Source: Pegoplata infirma
Taxonomy: Eukaryota > Arthropoda > Insecta > Diptera > Anthomyiidae
Reading direction: 5' to 3'
Length of the DNA: 64,000 nt
NCBI GenBank assembly: GCA_963921195.1
Contig: OY992540.1
Location: 78,109,337 to 78,173,336, forward strand
In this document: positions 22,344 through 32,326 of the stretch, one piece after another
Numbering within the stretch: position 1 is the first letter of the stretch
Layout of the letters: the number at the start of each line of letters is the position of its first letter
Program-made: the position numbers and the translations under genes
The notes under the pieces: model-generated
Databases searched by the model: none
The model's input: the letters and a program-made list of their open reading frames with translations, nothing else
Told to the model about the DNA's origin: nothing

Positions 22344-22990
22344 AAATATCAAGCAATTCGAATCTTCGAAATACAATTGATGTTTTTCGAATAAGAATTG
22401 ATCTGTTTCGAATAACAATTGATGTTTTTCGAATTACAATCGCTAATTTTCGAATTACAATTGTAATCGTCAAATTAAAATTGATCTTTTTCGAACTACG
22501 GTTGACATTTTTCGAGTTACAGTTGATCACTTCGAATTGCAATTGGGATCTCAAGTAAAAATTTGAAGGATCAGTACTGATCCGAAAATGGATCGCTAAT
22601 ATTAGATCAGTTTTAATCGGACGGCTACAGTTTCATCCGAAAAATGGGTTTATCTAATTATATAAACCCATTTTTCGGATGACATTGTATCCGTCCGATT
22701 AAAACTGATCTAATCTTAGCGATCCATTTTTCGGATCAATACTGAATTTTCAAATCTTGGATAAGTACTGATCTTACTCGGATCAGTACTGACTGACCTT
22801 TCAAATCTCGGATGAGATGTGATATATCAGAATATATCTAAACATTTTTACTCGGGATCTTAGTATTACAAATGGAACTTCCGAATTTTATGCAGAATTT
22901 TTAAATTAAGTACAAATGGAAATTTCGAATTACAAATGGAATCTTCAAAATTGTAAGTAGAATCTTCCAAATACAATGGATCTTTTTCGA
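22344..22990. repeat. TTCGAATTACAATTGAT minisatellite flanking a strong hairpin
   Basis: From 22365 to 22555 about eight units of 20-23 bp (TTTTTCGAATTACAATTGAT) are arranged head to tail. From 22855 to 22990 similar ACAAATGGAA/TTCGAATTAC units resume. Between them is the hairpin 22570-22745. The paired frames on both strands (22198-22558) are array translations. Confidence 0.6.
22570..22745. repeat. Near-perfect ~85-bp-arm inverted repeat
   Basis: Arms meet at about 22656 (loop CTAATTAT). The left arm contains GATCGCTAATATTAGATCAG and ATCCGAAAAATGGGTTTAT; the right arm contains their complements with few changes. The motif set (TTTTGATCCGAA, TGGGTTTATCTAA) recurs near 45955-45985 inside another TIR element. 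Confidence 0.75.
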
Positions 22991-23485
22991 ACTTAATCTG
23001 TAAATTGTGTATTGTAATTTAAATTGCAAGTTCAAGCCAAACATGTATTAATATTCCAAATAGCGGCTTAGGTGTGTGAATTAAATATCGTTCAATGCAC
23101 TTGTCTGAACTACTAAAAGCACAAAATAGACTTTTGTAATAAACTTGTAGGATTGTTTTAATTACATTTAACGCCTTATATAAAGAATATTTTTTTATGA
23201 CAACATTTATAAAAAAATCATGTCATAAAAGTTTAACAATTATAATAAGTTCAATGACTTGAAAAACAGTAAAAACGCATTGAATTAAAAATATAAAAAA
23301 TTATACAGAATACTTAAATTTTTTGGCGAAAATAACTGCTGCAACACCAAAAATACAAAAAACATGCACCAAAAAAAAAAATGCAAAATAATTGTCAACA
23401 CTTCAACGAAAACAACAATTGAAATGTTTTACAAAAATTTAAAATTCAGCAAAGATACAAACAATAAAGTACTTACAGACTGTAT
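22991..23485. other. A+T-rich DNA without recognisable features
   Basis: No gene or bounded repeat seen between the minisatellite and the DINE copy C. Confidence 0.45.
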
Positions 23486-24075
23486 TTTTTATACCCTCCA
23501 CTTAGTGATAGAGGGTATATATAAGTTTGTCATTCCGTTTGTAACTCATCGAAATATTGGTCTGGGACCCCATAAAGTATATATATTCATGATGCCCGAT
23601 AGATTTTAAGACATTCTAGCGATGTCCGTCTGTCCGTCTGTCCGTCTGTCTGTGGAAAATGCTCTCGCGGACAAAATGTTGCACAGAGATGACTGAAACT
23701 TAACACATATATTGGAAGTTCTCCCGAGAAGTTTGGTATTGCATTTGAGCGATATCGGTTCAGCGGTTCAAAAGTTATGAATGAAAATGTAAGCACACCT
23801 CAAAAATTTCAGTACATTCAACATAACCTAAAAATACAAAATGCTTTTATTCGGCTTCTGGTTGACATATGTTAACATAATTGAACACTAAATGGTATTT
23901 AAACAAGTACGAACATATTTTTTTACCAAAATTTTTTTTCGCGGAAATTTTTTTTTAATATTTTTTTTTTTTAAAGTAATTTCCTTTTAAATAAAGTTTT
24001 TGGCAATAATCTTTTTGAAATTGTGGAGGGTATCACTACATTCGGCAAGGCCGAATTTAACTTTTTTACTTGTTT
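23486..24075 (+). mobile_element. DINE-1/mini-me-like copy C, complete, ~590 bp
   Basis: Complete layout: head TACCCTCCACTTAGTGATAG with AGGGTATA, then GTCATTCCGTTTGTAAC, TATATATTCATGATG, (GTCY)n at 23625-23653, an interior with AACATAACCTAAAAATA, and the tail GTGGAGGGTA, hairpin TTCGGCAAGGCCGAA and TTTTTACTTGTTT. It is a good reference for the subfamily. Small frames here are translations of the repeat. Confidence 0.85.
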
Positions 24076-24989
24076 ACATATAAAAATGGCAAAAGGTACT
24101 TTAAAATAAAAAGAAATCCCGGTTTAAAAAAAAAACAAACCTTTTTAGTGTAACCTAAAAAGTTACAAAAAAAAAGAACCGTTTCTTTAAGAAAAGGCCA
24201 TTGACTTGAATTCTTTGACATCTTTAACAATATGAGGATATAAAAAAAAACAATATAGCATTGCTAAATTTGAACATAAAAGTTCTTAAGACTTTTTTTG
24301 ACCAAAAAAAGATACAAATAATAACAGAAAAAAAAAACACTTTTTTCCTCTTAACAATTGACCAAGTGAAATAAATTTTATTGCATCACAATCAGTGGAT
24401 CGTTGTTAAACATTCAAAGGTTTCTTACCAGAACTCCAAAAAAAAGAACACAAACCTTTAGGCCATTTATACTTATAAAGCTTCACAATGCAGTCAGTGG
24501 TTAGTTGTTGTCAAACTTTTATACTAACTAACCATTTCATACCGTCCATAACAATATACTACATTGACGACGACATTGTTGCAGCATCAACAAGTGAAAC
24601 ATGCGTTTATTCAGTATTTTTTGGGGTGTCGGGGATTCACAAACTAATATACAGGAGATCCTGCACAGTTGTTTAGCAATCGATTTCAGATTTATTCCAT
24701 TACTCGATTTCTGAATTACCGATTGAATCAATTTCAAAATTATCCCAAAATTCTAAATTGTCACAAGATTTTCAGAATTTTATTTCTTATTTTTCTGATT
24801 TTTATTCTAATTTTCGTAGTTTTTCAGATTTTTAATTTTTTTAAAATTTCTGTAAAGTTTCTGTAAATTTTCTGAAATATTTTTTAATGATTATGCCACT
24901 TGAAATTTTAAGAGGTGATATCAGTTCTACAAGGGTTATTTTTCCTTGAATCTTGAATGAAACGAAAAAAAAAAAAACAATTAAAAAAT
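24076..24989. other. Possible promoter-like stretch, otherwise no recognisable features
   Basis: TATAAAGCTTCACAATGCAG near 24474-24493 combines a TATA-like word with an ATG opening a 62-codon frame (24488-24676; C- and S-rich start, not recognised). AATCAGTGGATCGTTGTTAAAC near 24391 and AGTCAGTGGTTAGTTGTTGTC near 24493 are similar to each other. I do not call a gene. 24700-24890 is a T-rich stretch with TTTCAGATTTTTA-like words. Confidence 0.25.
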
Positions 24990-25320
24990 TAAAGTCTTTC
25001 AAGACCGACCATATGATATCCTACACCAGTGTATTCCGGAAAATGGGTACAAAGTCCAATCATGGACCGATTGGATCTATCATTCGGTAAATCTTTAATA
25101 AGTTTAGAAAGCACACGAAAACAAAATTTGAGTAGAATTTTCTGATTTTTGTTGCTAATAGACCAATTTAACTGAATATCAGGCGAATTTTTTATATGTA
25201 GATTAGGGGCAATTATGAAAAAGTTCTTTTTGTGGTAAAAAAAAATGTTTGTCTGTAATTTTTTTTTTGTTCTTGTTTTGCAAAAAAAAAATATTTTCAA
25301 TTAATTTTTTGCTGAAAATA
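24990..25320 (-). mobile_element. Truncated DINE-like fragment (CAAGACCGACCAT subfamily)
   Basis: Shares CAAGACCGACCATAT, CTACACCAG and CCGGAAAATGGGT with the tails of the copies at 29727 and 30258. Only the tail third remains and the CTTGTTT end is eroded. Confidence 0.65.
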
Positions 25321-25977
25321 TAACGTGACCCACCGATTGACCTGAAACTTGAGTATGGGAACGAGGGGAGAATTTGGAAACGGCCGATACACAGTGGTCA
25401 ATTTCGCGAGATAGCGGTCAAAACTCTATAACTTTTGACCGAATTGGTATTTTTTTACGCAATTTGTTTTGTTCAATAGGAGGGACTTTAAGCTTCAATT
25501 TGCGTGTTCAAACGTAAAAATCGACTGATAGGAACGTTAGTAATGTGCATTTTAATTTTTTTTTGAATTTCCATGTAAAAGTTGAATATTTTGACATTTT
25601 AAATAGGTATTTTTTTTTATAATTTCTTATTTTTTTCAATCGTATTTTACAACCAATACTTATTTATTATTCCTAAACTTAATTTTGGTCAGAAAATGCC
25701 AACATTTGGCCCCTGACATTTATTTAGTCTCAATATTCACAGGGGCCAAAGGTTGGTTTTTTTGGAAGAAAGCTAATTCTTGTGAGGATTAAACTGAAAA
25801 ATAACACTGAAATTCCCAACAATATCAATACCATTTGGATATATTATATACAGAATACAACATCGATAAAATTTTAAGTAAACTTTTGCTATTGATTTAA
25901 AGTGCACATATATTTTATTTAAATGTATTAATAAAAATTTATACTTAAATTAGAAACAAATTATAATCTTTAAACTA

Positions 25978-26965
25978 TACTCAGAAAAAAAACTAACTAA
26001 AAAATGGGAAAACTAACTAAATCCAAGGAAAATTGATAATGATTTAGCTCCATTGCCATGTATTCCTACTTTTTAGTCCATATTTTTCTTTAAAAGAAGG
26101 ACAAATTTGAACTAGAAAATGGGAAAAAATTTTCCATTTTTTGGTTAAAAAAACATTTCTGATTAGGAAATTTTTCCTAAAAATTATTTAATTTTATATT
26201 TTTTTAATGGTTTATTTATAGAATAGCATGTGAATACACACATAATTCTCATTCGGTACATATTTTATTAGATATATAAAGAAAGGTTTGTTTCTTAACG
26301 ACAAGTAATAAATTTAATTAGTTTTTTTAGTTAAATTACAACAACAACTTTGTACTTGACGTTTGTTCCCAGACTATGGGAAAACACGACAAAGCCAAGG
26401 TCTTTGTTGTGATTAAAATATTATGTTTTTTTCTAACACATACATGTGTAGAAAAAAATGTAAATATTAAATTTATTACTTGTTATACAAGATCAAACCT
26501 TTTGTATTCATGTACTACAAATAATAAACGAAATGTGAACTACAAGCAAGCATAAAAAAAAATCAACAAAACAATTTCAAGTTATGAAAAATTTACTAAA
26601 CTTGTGGAAAAAACTTCCTCAAATTAAAGAAGATAAATATGATGAACTAACTGGTAGTAAATTATGTCCTAAAACTGAATTTTTTGAACTAAATTTTGTT
26701 TTAAGAAATATGTCTTAAAAATAAAGATTTTTTTTCAATTATTTAGGGAAAATTTTTTTGGCGGTAAGAATTTCTTCCTCGTATTAGGGAATTCTATTTA
26801 AGGAAAATTATGGCCTATTTAACAGTCCATGAACTAAAATATTTTCCTAAAAGTTATTAAAATTTCCCAACTTTTAGTTAATTTTAACTTAATTGTGGGA
26901 AAATTTATAAACTATTTTGAAGAAAAATTTTCCAAAGTTTAAGTTTCTTATTTTTTTTTTGAGTG
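25978..26965. mobile_element. TA-flanked CACTCA-type element, 988 bp
   Basis: Left end TACTCAGAAAAAAAA (first base changed from C) and right end TTTTTTTTTTGAGTG are inverted copies, bordered by TA at 25976-25977 and 26966-26967. The interior repeats GAACTAAAA, GGGAAAATTT and TTTTCC words. Sequence near 37318-37440 and 40380-40600 is related. Non-coding. Confidence 0.65.
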
Positions 26966-26984
26966 TAGTACATAAACATAATAT

Positions 26985-27275
26985 AACAGGTACTTGGTTT
27001 TACCAGCTATTTCCATTGGTTTTAAATTTATTTGCAATTTTCAAGTATTTAAGTTGTGTAATATTAGATGGCAATAAAATCTTTTTTACCTTTTCCAAAT
27101 GAATTGCTAGATACCACATAATTTGAGAGTTAACAGGTACTTGGTTTTACCAGTTACTTCCATTGGTTTTACATTTATTTGCAATTTTCATATATTTAAG
27201 TTATGTAATATTAGATGGCAATAAAATCATTTTTTACCTTTTCCAAATGAATTGCCAGATACCACATAATTTTTG
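26985..27275. repeat. ~147-bp direct tandem duplication
   Basis: Both copies start AACAGGTACTTGGTTTTACC and run to GATACCACATAATTT; they begin at 26985 and 27132. About ten differences between copies suggest a moderately recent duplication. Confidence 0.75.
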
Positions 27276-27504
27276 TCAAAATTTTGATACACCCTTCTAT
27301 GTGGACTAGGTCCAAATATGGGCCAACTTCTCCTAATTTCAACAGAACTATTTTTTGGGTCAATAAGAACTCTTGTACAAAATTTCATCAAAATATATGC
27401 ATAATAGTCACTTTCACATACAAATAACTTCTCAAAAAATATGACGAGCATTTGTACCGAATATCTTACCTTGGGTCAGAAAAATTGCTGTAGCTCAAAA
27501 AGTG

Positions 27505-28862
27505 CAGTCCCGATGCATGGACATTAGAGGTGTCCTTAAAAACGAAAATCACCTTTTTATACCTAGTAGGGTCCTATATTGTTCTTTAGTATCTAAAAAT
27601 GAGTGAGCCAAAATTTGGGGACAAACGGCTAAAAATAACTAGTGCCGAAAATGGATTGAAGTTTTGGGACATTCTTATAAGAACGAAAAACTCGTTTTTT
27701 CTAGTTTTTGGAAAAACATTGGTATTTGACATTTTTTGTTAAATTTTTTGTGAAATAATATGAAAATGGTACTAAATTACCTTTTCAAAACGACTAATAA
27801 AATTAAAATCGGATGAAAAATAAGCATTTTACGCATACATGCCCCAGACCATTGTATGGTTTTTAGAGCCAGAATTTCAAAATTTTCAAAATTTTTATGC
27901 AAAAAAATAGTAAAAATTTAATTTTACTTTATGATCAAATTGAAAACATGTTTAAGATTAAAAATAGCAGATATGGTAGTCAAGCTTTTTTTTTTATTTG
28001 GCGCGGGTAGTGATAAAATTTCCGCGGATTCCAAATAAAATGCGTTTTTCTACAATAATTAAGCAAATTTTTGAAAATTTGTGCTCTATTGTGCGGATCG
28101 AAGTGTAAAACGTAAATTCTATAACTTTTGAGAAATCGGATATATGCAGATATTTTGTATTATAGAAATGTATAACGTCTCAAATTTGTCATTTCACCTC
28201 GACGAAAAGGGGTTAAAGATGCCCGAATTCTCAAAAAATTTACAGTATTTATGTATTTCACTTCGTATAATACAATACAGAAAATTGTTTCCCATATTTG
28301 CTAAATTATTTTAGAAAAACTCATTTTCTTTGGAATCCGCGGAAATTATATCACCACCCACGCCAAATGAAAAAAAAGTTAGACTACCATATCTGTTAGT
28401 TTTTATCTATAACATGTATTTAATATAATTATAAAGTAAAATTTAATTTTTTTTATTTTTTTGCCTAAAAATTTAGAAAATTTTCAAATTTTGGCTTTAA
28501 AAACCATGCAATGGTCTGGGGCATGTATGCGTAAAATGCTTATTTTTCATCCGATTTGAATTTCTTTAAGCTTTTTGGAAAGGTAATTTATTACCATTTT
28601 CATATTACTTAACAAAAAAATTAACAAAAAATAGCATATACCAATATTTTTCAAAAAACTAGAAAAAACGTGTTTTTTCATCAGATAAGAGTGTCCCAAA
28701 ACTTCAATCCATTTTCGGCACGAGTTATTTTTATCCGATTGTCTCCAAATTTTGGCTCACTCATTTTTAGATACAAAACTACAATTTAGGACCCTACCAC
28801 GTATTAAAAAGTGATTTTGAAAAATTACCTTAGTCGTTAGGACACCTTTAATGGACATGTAT
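27505..28862. repeat. 1.36 kb palindrome inside the 3.95 kb element
   Basis: Arms of about 550 bp (27505-28060 and 28310-28862) are inverted copies around a centre near 28185. Landmarks are GCATACATGCCCCAGACCAT / ATGGTCTGGGGCATGTATGC, GAATGGATTGAAGTTTTGGG-type / CCCAAAACTTCAATCCATTT, and TCCGCGGATTCC / GGAATCCGCGGA. No coding frame spans it. Confidence 0.75.
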
Positions 28863-29726
28863 ATATAGGAATGTAGGGGAGTGTTAGGACTACAAAATAG
28901 TAAATTTGTGTTTTGACTCAGCTTGACTCACAGGAGTTGTGCTCTATGAAGTAGGAAATTTCCGATAAATTTTACCTTTTTTAAAAAAAATATTTAAATT
29001 GTTCTGAAAACAGTAGAGCTTCAATTTTTTTACCAGTAATAGGAAATAAGTTAAGTTACAACACAAAATTTATTTCGTCCAAAAATCTTGAAAAACAAAA
29101 AAGTTATGATCATTTAAACTTTAAAAATTAACTAAAAATATCATAAATTTACTAAATTCTGAAAAAGCCCATTTTGGACCACCCTGTTCTCAGTGAAATA
29201 GTTGAAATAGAGTTCTAATTTTTTGGCTCCCGAGGTTTACTACTGTCTACTTTCATATGAGTCTAATAACTTTAAAATCGGAGAACAAAAACCAAAAGGA
29301 GTTTTGGCCGCTATCTCAAAATATTGACCACAGTGCGATACGCCATATGGATAGGCCTACAAAAAACCGTTCGACCTGTATAAAATGTTCATAAAGTTTC
29401 TTTTGAAGAAATGGGAAAAATCCTTAAAAACTAAAAAAAAAAATCCATTTTTCTTCTTCCCCTTTGACCCGCTACTGTAAGAAAGAAAAAAAGAGGTAAC
29501 TCTTATTTTGTTCCCCTCTTTCTTATATGGAACTTTCAGGACAATCGGTGGGTGTCCTGTGATAGACCTTCCTTGTCAGTGTTAATAATATGTATATTTT
29601 TAATTATCGTATTATTTAATTTGGCTTTTAATGCAATTTGAAATAAATTAAAAAAATAAGCCATTTTTGAAGAAAAATTATTTTTTTTTAATTTTTTACA
29701 TACCAAAAAAAATTACCATAAAACAA

Positions 29727-30262
29727 GTAAAACAAGTAAGAAAATTATAGTCGGTCAAGACCGACCATATAATACCCTTCACCAGAGTTTCCCGGAAAAT
29801 GGGTCCCAAGTTCAAACATGGACTGATTAGATCAATATTTTGTCAAATCTTTAATAAGCGTAAAAAACACTCACAAACCAAATTTGAGTGAAATCGCTTT
29901 AACTGAATATCGGGCGAAATTTTCACATGGCGCCTAAGTCCAAAAATGGTCCGATGATAATCAGATTTGATAAGGTTATTAAAGTACGCGTTTGACATAC
30001 ACAAACAGAATTTTAATTAAATATTTTCTATTTTCATGAAATTTGAGAGACTTATGTGAAAATCGGGAAGGTGGTTTGTATGGGGGCTACAAGAACAACT
30101 GGTCCGATTTCTTTAAAATTGGTGATTTGTGTAGATGAAACATGATTACGTGCCGAATTTCGAAAAGATACCTATTATAATGCGGCTATTAGAGTCTTTT
30201 GAGACGAAACTAGAGAGGACCTTTGTATATGTGGTGACCTTTGTACAGTGTGGTGTAGGGTA
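29727..30262 (-). mobile_element. DINE-like copy J1, internally deleted
   Basis: On the minus strand: head TTATACCCTACACCACACTG (near 30262), tail hairpin GGTCGGTCTTGACCGACT and TTTCTTACTTGTTTTA (near 29735). The (GTCY)n core is missing, so an internal deletion or recombination has joined head and interior. It directly abuts copy J2. Confidence 0.7.
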
Positions 30263-30696
30263 TAAAAATTATAGTCGGTCAAGACCGACCATTTAATACC
30301 CTACACCAGAGTTTTCCGGAAAATGGGTCCCATGGACCGATTAGATTTATATTTTGTAAAATCTTTAATAAGTATAAAAAACACTCACAAATCAAATTTA
30401 AGTGAAATAGGCTTAGGGTTGCCAGACGGCCTGGAATGGCCTGGATTTTCCAGTTATTTGATTTCTGGTCCAGTTTCCAGTTAAAACATAATTTATCCAG
30501 TTGAAAAAGGATTTCTTTTATTTTAACAATTATTTTTTTTTATTAAATATTTTTACAATTTTTTGGGACTACTTTTTGAATAAAACATTAATCATAAATA
30601 TAACATAAATAATTCTTTTGTATACGGAAAATGTGCTTTTTTTGCTGCATTTTCACTAGTTTTTTTACAACTTTTTCGAGCATTTCGGCCAGTCTA

Positions 30697-31208
30697 CACT
30701 AAAAAAAAAAACTTTATAAAACAACAAGAAAAGTCTGTAACTTTTTTTGCTACCTCCAATTTTACCACAATTCCTTGTAACTTTACAAGTTTTTTACCAA
30801 TAATTTTGTAATTTTACAAGCTTTTTGCCAATAAAATTGTAAATTTAAAAATTTTTTGACGCGATAAAACTTACAATTGTGATTTTACTAGATTTTTTGC
30901 TACCTCCTATTTTACGAGAATTCCTAGTACAAATTACGAGGTTTTTCGTAATTTTACAAGATTTTTACGAATAAAATTGTAAATTTACGATTTTTTTGGC
31001 GCAATAAAACTTACAAAGAAACCTCGTGAATTTAATTTTTTTTTTGTGAAAAAACGTTGGAAATTTCACAAAAAAAAAAATTGTAAAATTACAAAAAAAA
31101 TGTAAATATCTATCGAAAATTGTTTGTCAAGAAACAAGGAAAACTGTCAAATATTGGTAAAATGGGATTACGAGACTTTCTAGTAATTTGACAAGTTTTT
31201 TTTGTGTG
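30697..31208. mobile_element. TA-flanked CACTAAAAAA/TTTTGTGTG MITE, 512 bp
   Basis: Ends CACTAAAAAAAAAAACTT and AAGTTTTTTTTGTGTG are inverted copies with TA at 30695-30696 and 31209-31210. The interior repeats TTTTACAAG and AATTTTGTAA every 20-40 bp, and GCTACCTCCAATTTTAC occurs twice (30750, 30900). Non-coding. Confidence 0.65.
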
Positions 31209-31354
31209 TAGCGTTGATTTTGACAGGAATGTTTTCTTCTATGATTTAAGGATTCTTGGCGTACATTTTGCTTTTAAAATAACCCCACAAAAATATGTCT
31301 GGATGCGTCAAATCTGCAAATGATGGTCAGTTGTTGTCGCTCTTTTTTGACTTC

Positions 31355-31477
31355 GCACGTCCCGGAAATTTTAACTGTCCTCCTAGATTTTCAGATTTGA
31401 CCACTTTGGACTTAATTTTGTGGGGTTATTTAAAAAGAAAAATATACTCTAACAATCCTCAACAATCCTCAAACTAA
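31355..31477 (+). pseudogene. Mariner/Tc1-type transposase C-terminal relic
   Basis: The frame starting at ATG 31295 ends at 31477. Its last 40 residues read PPRFSDLTTLDLILWGYLKR then KIYSNNPQ. This matches the motif PPRSPDLTPLDFFLWGYLKxxVYxxxP found around the last catalytic aspartate of many arthropod mariner/Tc1-like transposases. Only this short part survives; the rest of the enzyme is absent, so it is a dead fragment. An inverted repeat (TTTAAAATAACCCCACAAAA near 31272, its complement near 31419) brackets it. Confidence 0.65.
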
Positions 31478-31811
31478 TAGAAATGCTTAAAAAAGGCACA
31501 TTTCGCTGTGGCAAATAGAGACGGCCATTTAGTCCAGAATAAAAGTATGTGTCTCACATATGAAAATCAGTTGATTTTTTTTCAAATTATTGAAAAAAAA
31601 AAAAATATGTACACAGAAAAAAAAAAGTTGTCAATTCAATTAATTTCATTGTTAATACAATTAAACATTTAATTGAAAGTGAGCCTACATTGGATATTGT
31701 CAATACAACAATGACTTTTGTAACTTTTTTAAAAAAATAAATCTAAAAATAGAATAATCTAAAAATAGAAATAAATAAACTAAAAAAAAAATAAATATAA
31801 AAAAAAAAATC

Positions 31812-31884
31812 ATCCACCGACAACTGGCATCGAACCGGCAACGTAAATGCTACGCGTCAGGTACACTACCACCGTGCTATCCTC
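31812..31884 (-). ncRNA. tRNA-like module 1 of 3
   Basis: Minus strand: GAGGATAGCACGGTGGTAGT (A-box region), then GCCGGTTCGATGCCAG (B-box region). The three modules share the 5' half almost exactly (ATAGCACGGTGGTAGTGT) but differ in the anticodon arm, and none has a complete acceptor stem. They look like a tandemly amplified tRNA-derived unit rather than genes. Confidence 0.6.
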
Positions 31885-31982
31885 AGATATATTTGTACTT
31901 GACTAAACAGCATATTTAAAAAAACACAAAAAAAAAACTTAAATAAGAACAAAAAAAATATATCTAAAAAAAAAAAAAATTA

Positions 31983-32055
31983 TCCGCCGGCACCTGGCAT
32001 CGAACCCGAAACTTTCGTGCTATAAGTCTAGCACACTACCACCGTGCTATTCCTC
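31983..32055 (-). ncRNA. tRNA-like module 2 of 3
   Basis: Minus strand: ATAGCACGGTGGTAGTGTGC, a degenerate anticodon arm, then TCGGGTTCGATGCCAGGTG. A long plus-strand A run (31963-31978) lies downstream, so a minus-strand transcript would meet a T run there, as at a Pol III terminator. Confidence 0.6.
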
Positions 32056-32257
32056 ATATATATTTATAGTTGCCTAAATGTGTACATAAAGTGTCTGTAG
32101 AATCACTGTGTACTCTTTGCTGTTTTTACAATAATAAAAAATGTGGTATTATATTTAAAATTAAATAATAATGTGGCTTCACACATGTTTAAAAAATTTA
32201 AAATAGAATAACAAAAAAAAAAATAATCACAAATTAAAAAAAAAAAAAAACAAGTGT

Positions 32258-32326
32258 TCCGCCAACTGGCAGCGAACCCGCAACCTTCATGATTGGAGTC
32301 TGGCACACTACCACCGTGCTATCCTC
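32258..32326 (-). ncRNA. tRNA-like module 3 of 3
   Basis: Minus strand: GATAGCACGGTGGTAGTGTG, then GCGGGTTCGCTGCCAGTTGG. The plus-strand A run at 32235-32251 would again provide a T run downstream on the minus strand. The minus-strand frame 32103-32306 crosses it and is not a protein gene. Confidence 0.6.

Larger units (their letters stand above)
25390..29335. mobile_element. Large Transib-like composite element, 3.95 kb, 5-bp TSD
   Basis: Left end CACAGTGGTCAATTTCGCGA and right end (reading inward) CACTGTGGTCAATATTTTGA continue as GAGATAGCGG(T/C)CAAAACT. They are flanked by CGATA at 25385-25389 and 29336-29340. CAC-heptamer ends with 5-bp duplications suggest Transib, as at 10158. The interior contains a TA-flanked element (25978-26965), a tandem duplication (26985-27275) and a 1.36 kb palindrome (27505-28862). 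No transposase frame could be recognised, so it is probably non-autonomous. Confidence 0.65.
25322..29573. mobile_element. Harbinger-type MITE split by a large insertion
   Basis: The two outer parts, 25322-25384 and 29336-29573, match the complete elements at 50818-51403 and 55414-56866: CCACCGATTG.CCTGAAACTTG on the left, GGACAATCGGTGGGTG and AGACCTTCCTTG on the right. The left terminus is worn (no clear CAAGGAAGG). Everything between is the 5-bp-TSD element 25390-29335. Confidence 0.65.

Noticed and set aside
24488..24676. 62-codon ATG frame after a TATA-like word
   Set aside because: No recognised domain and no further exon; noted as a possible promoter-like stretch only.
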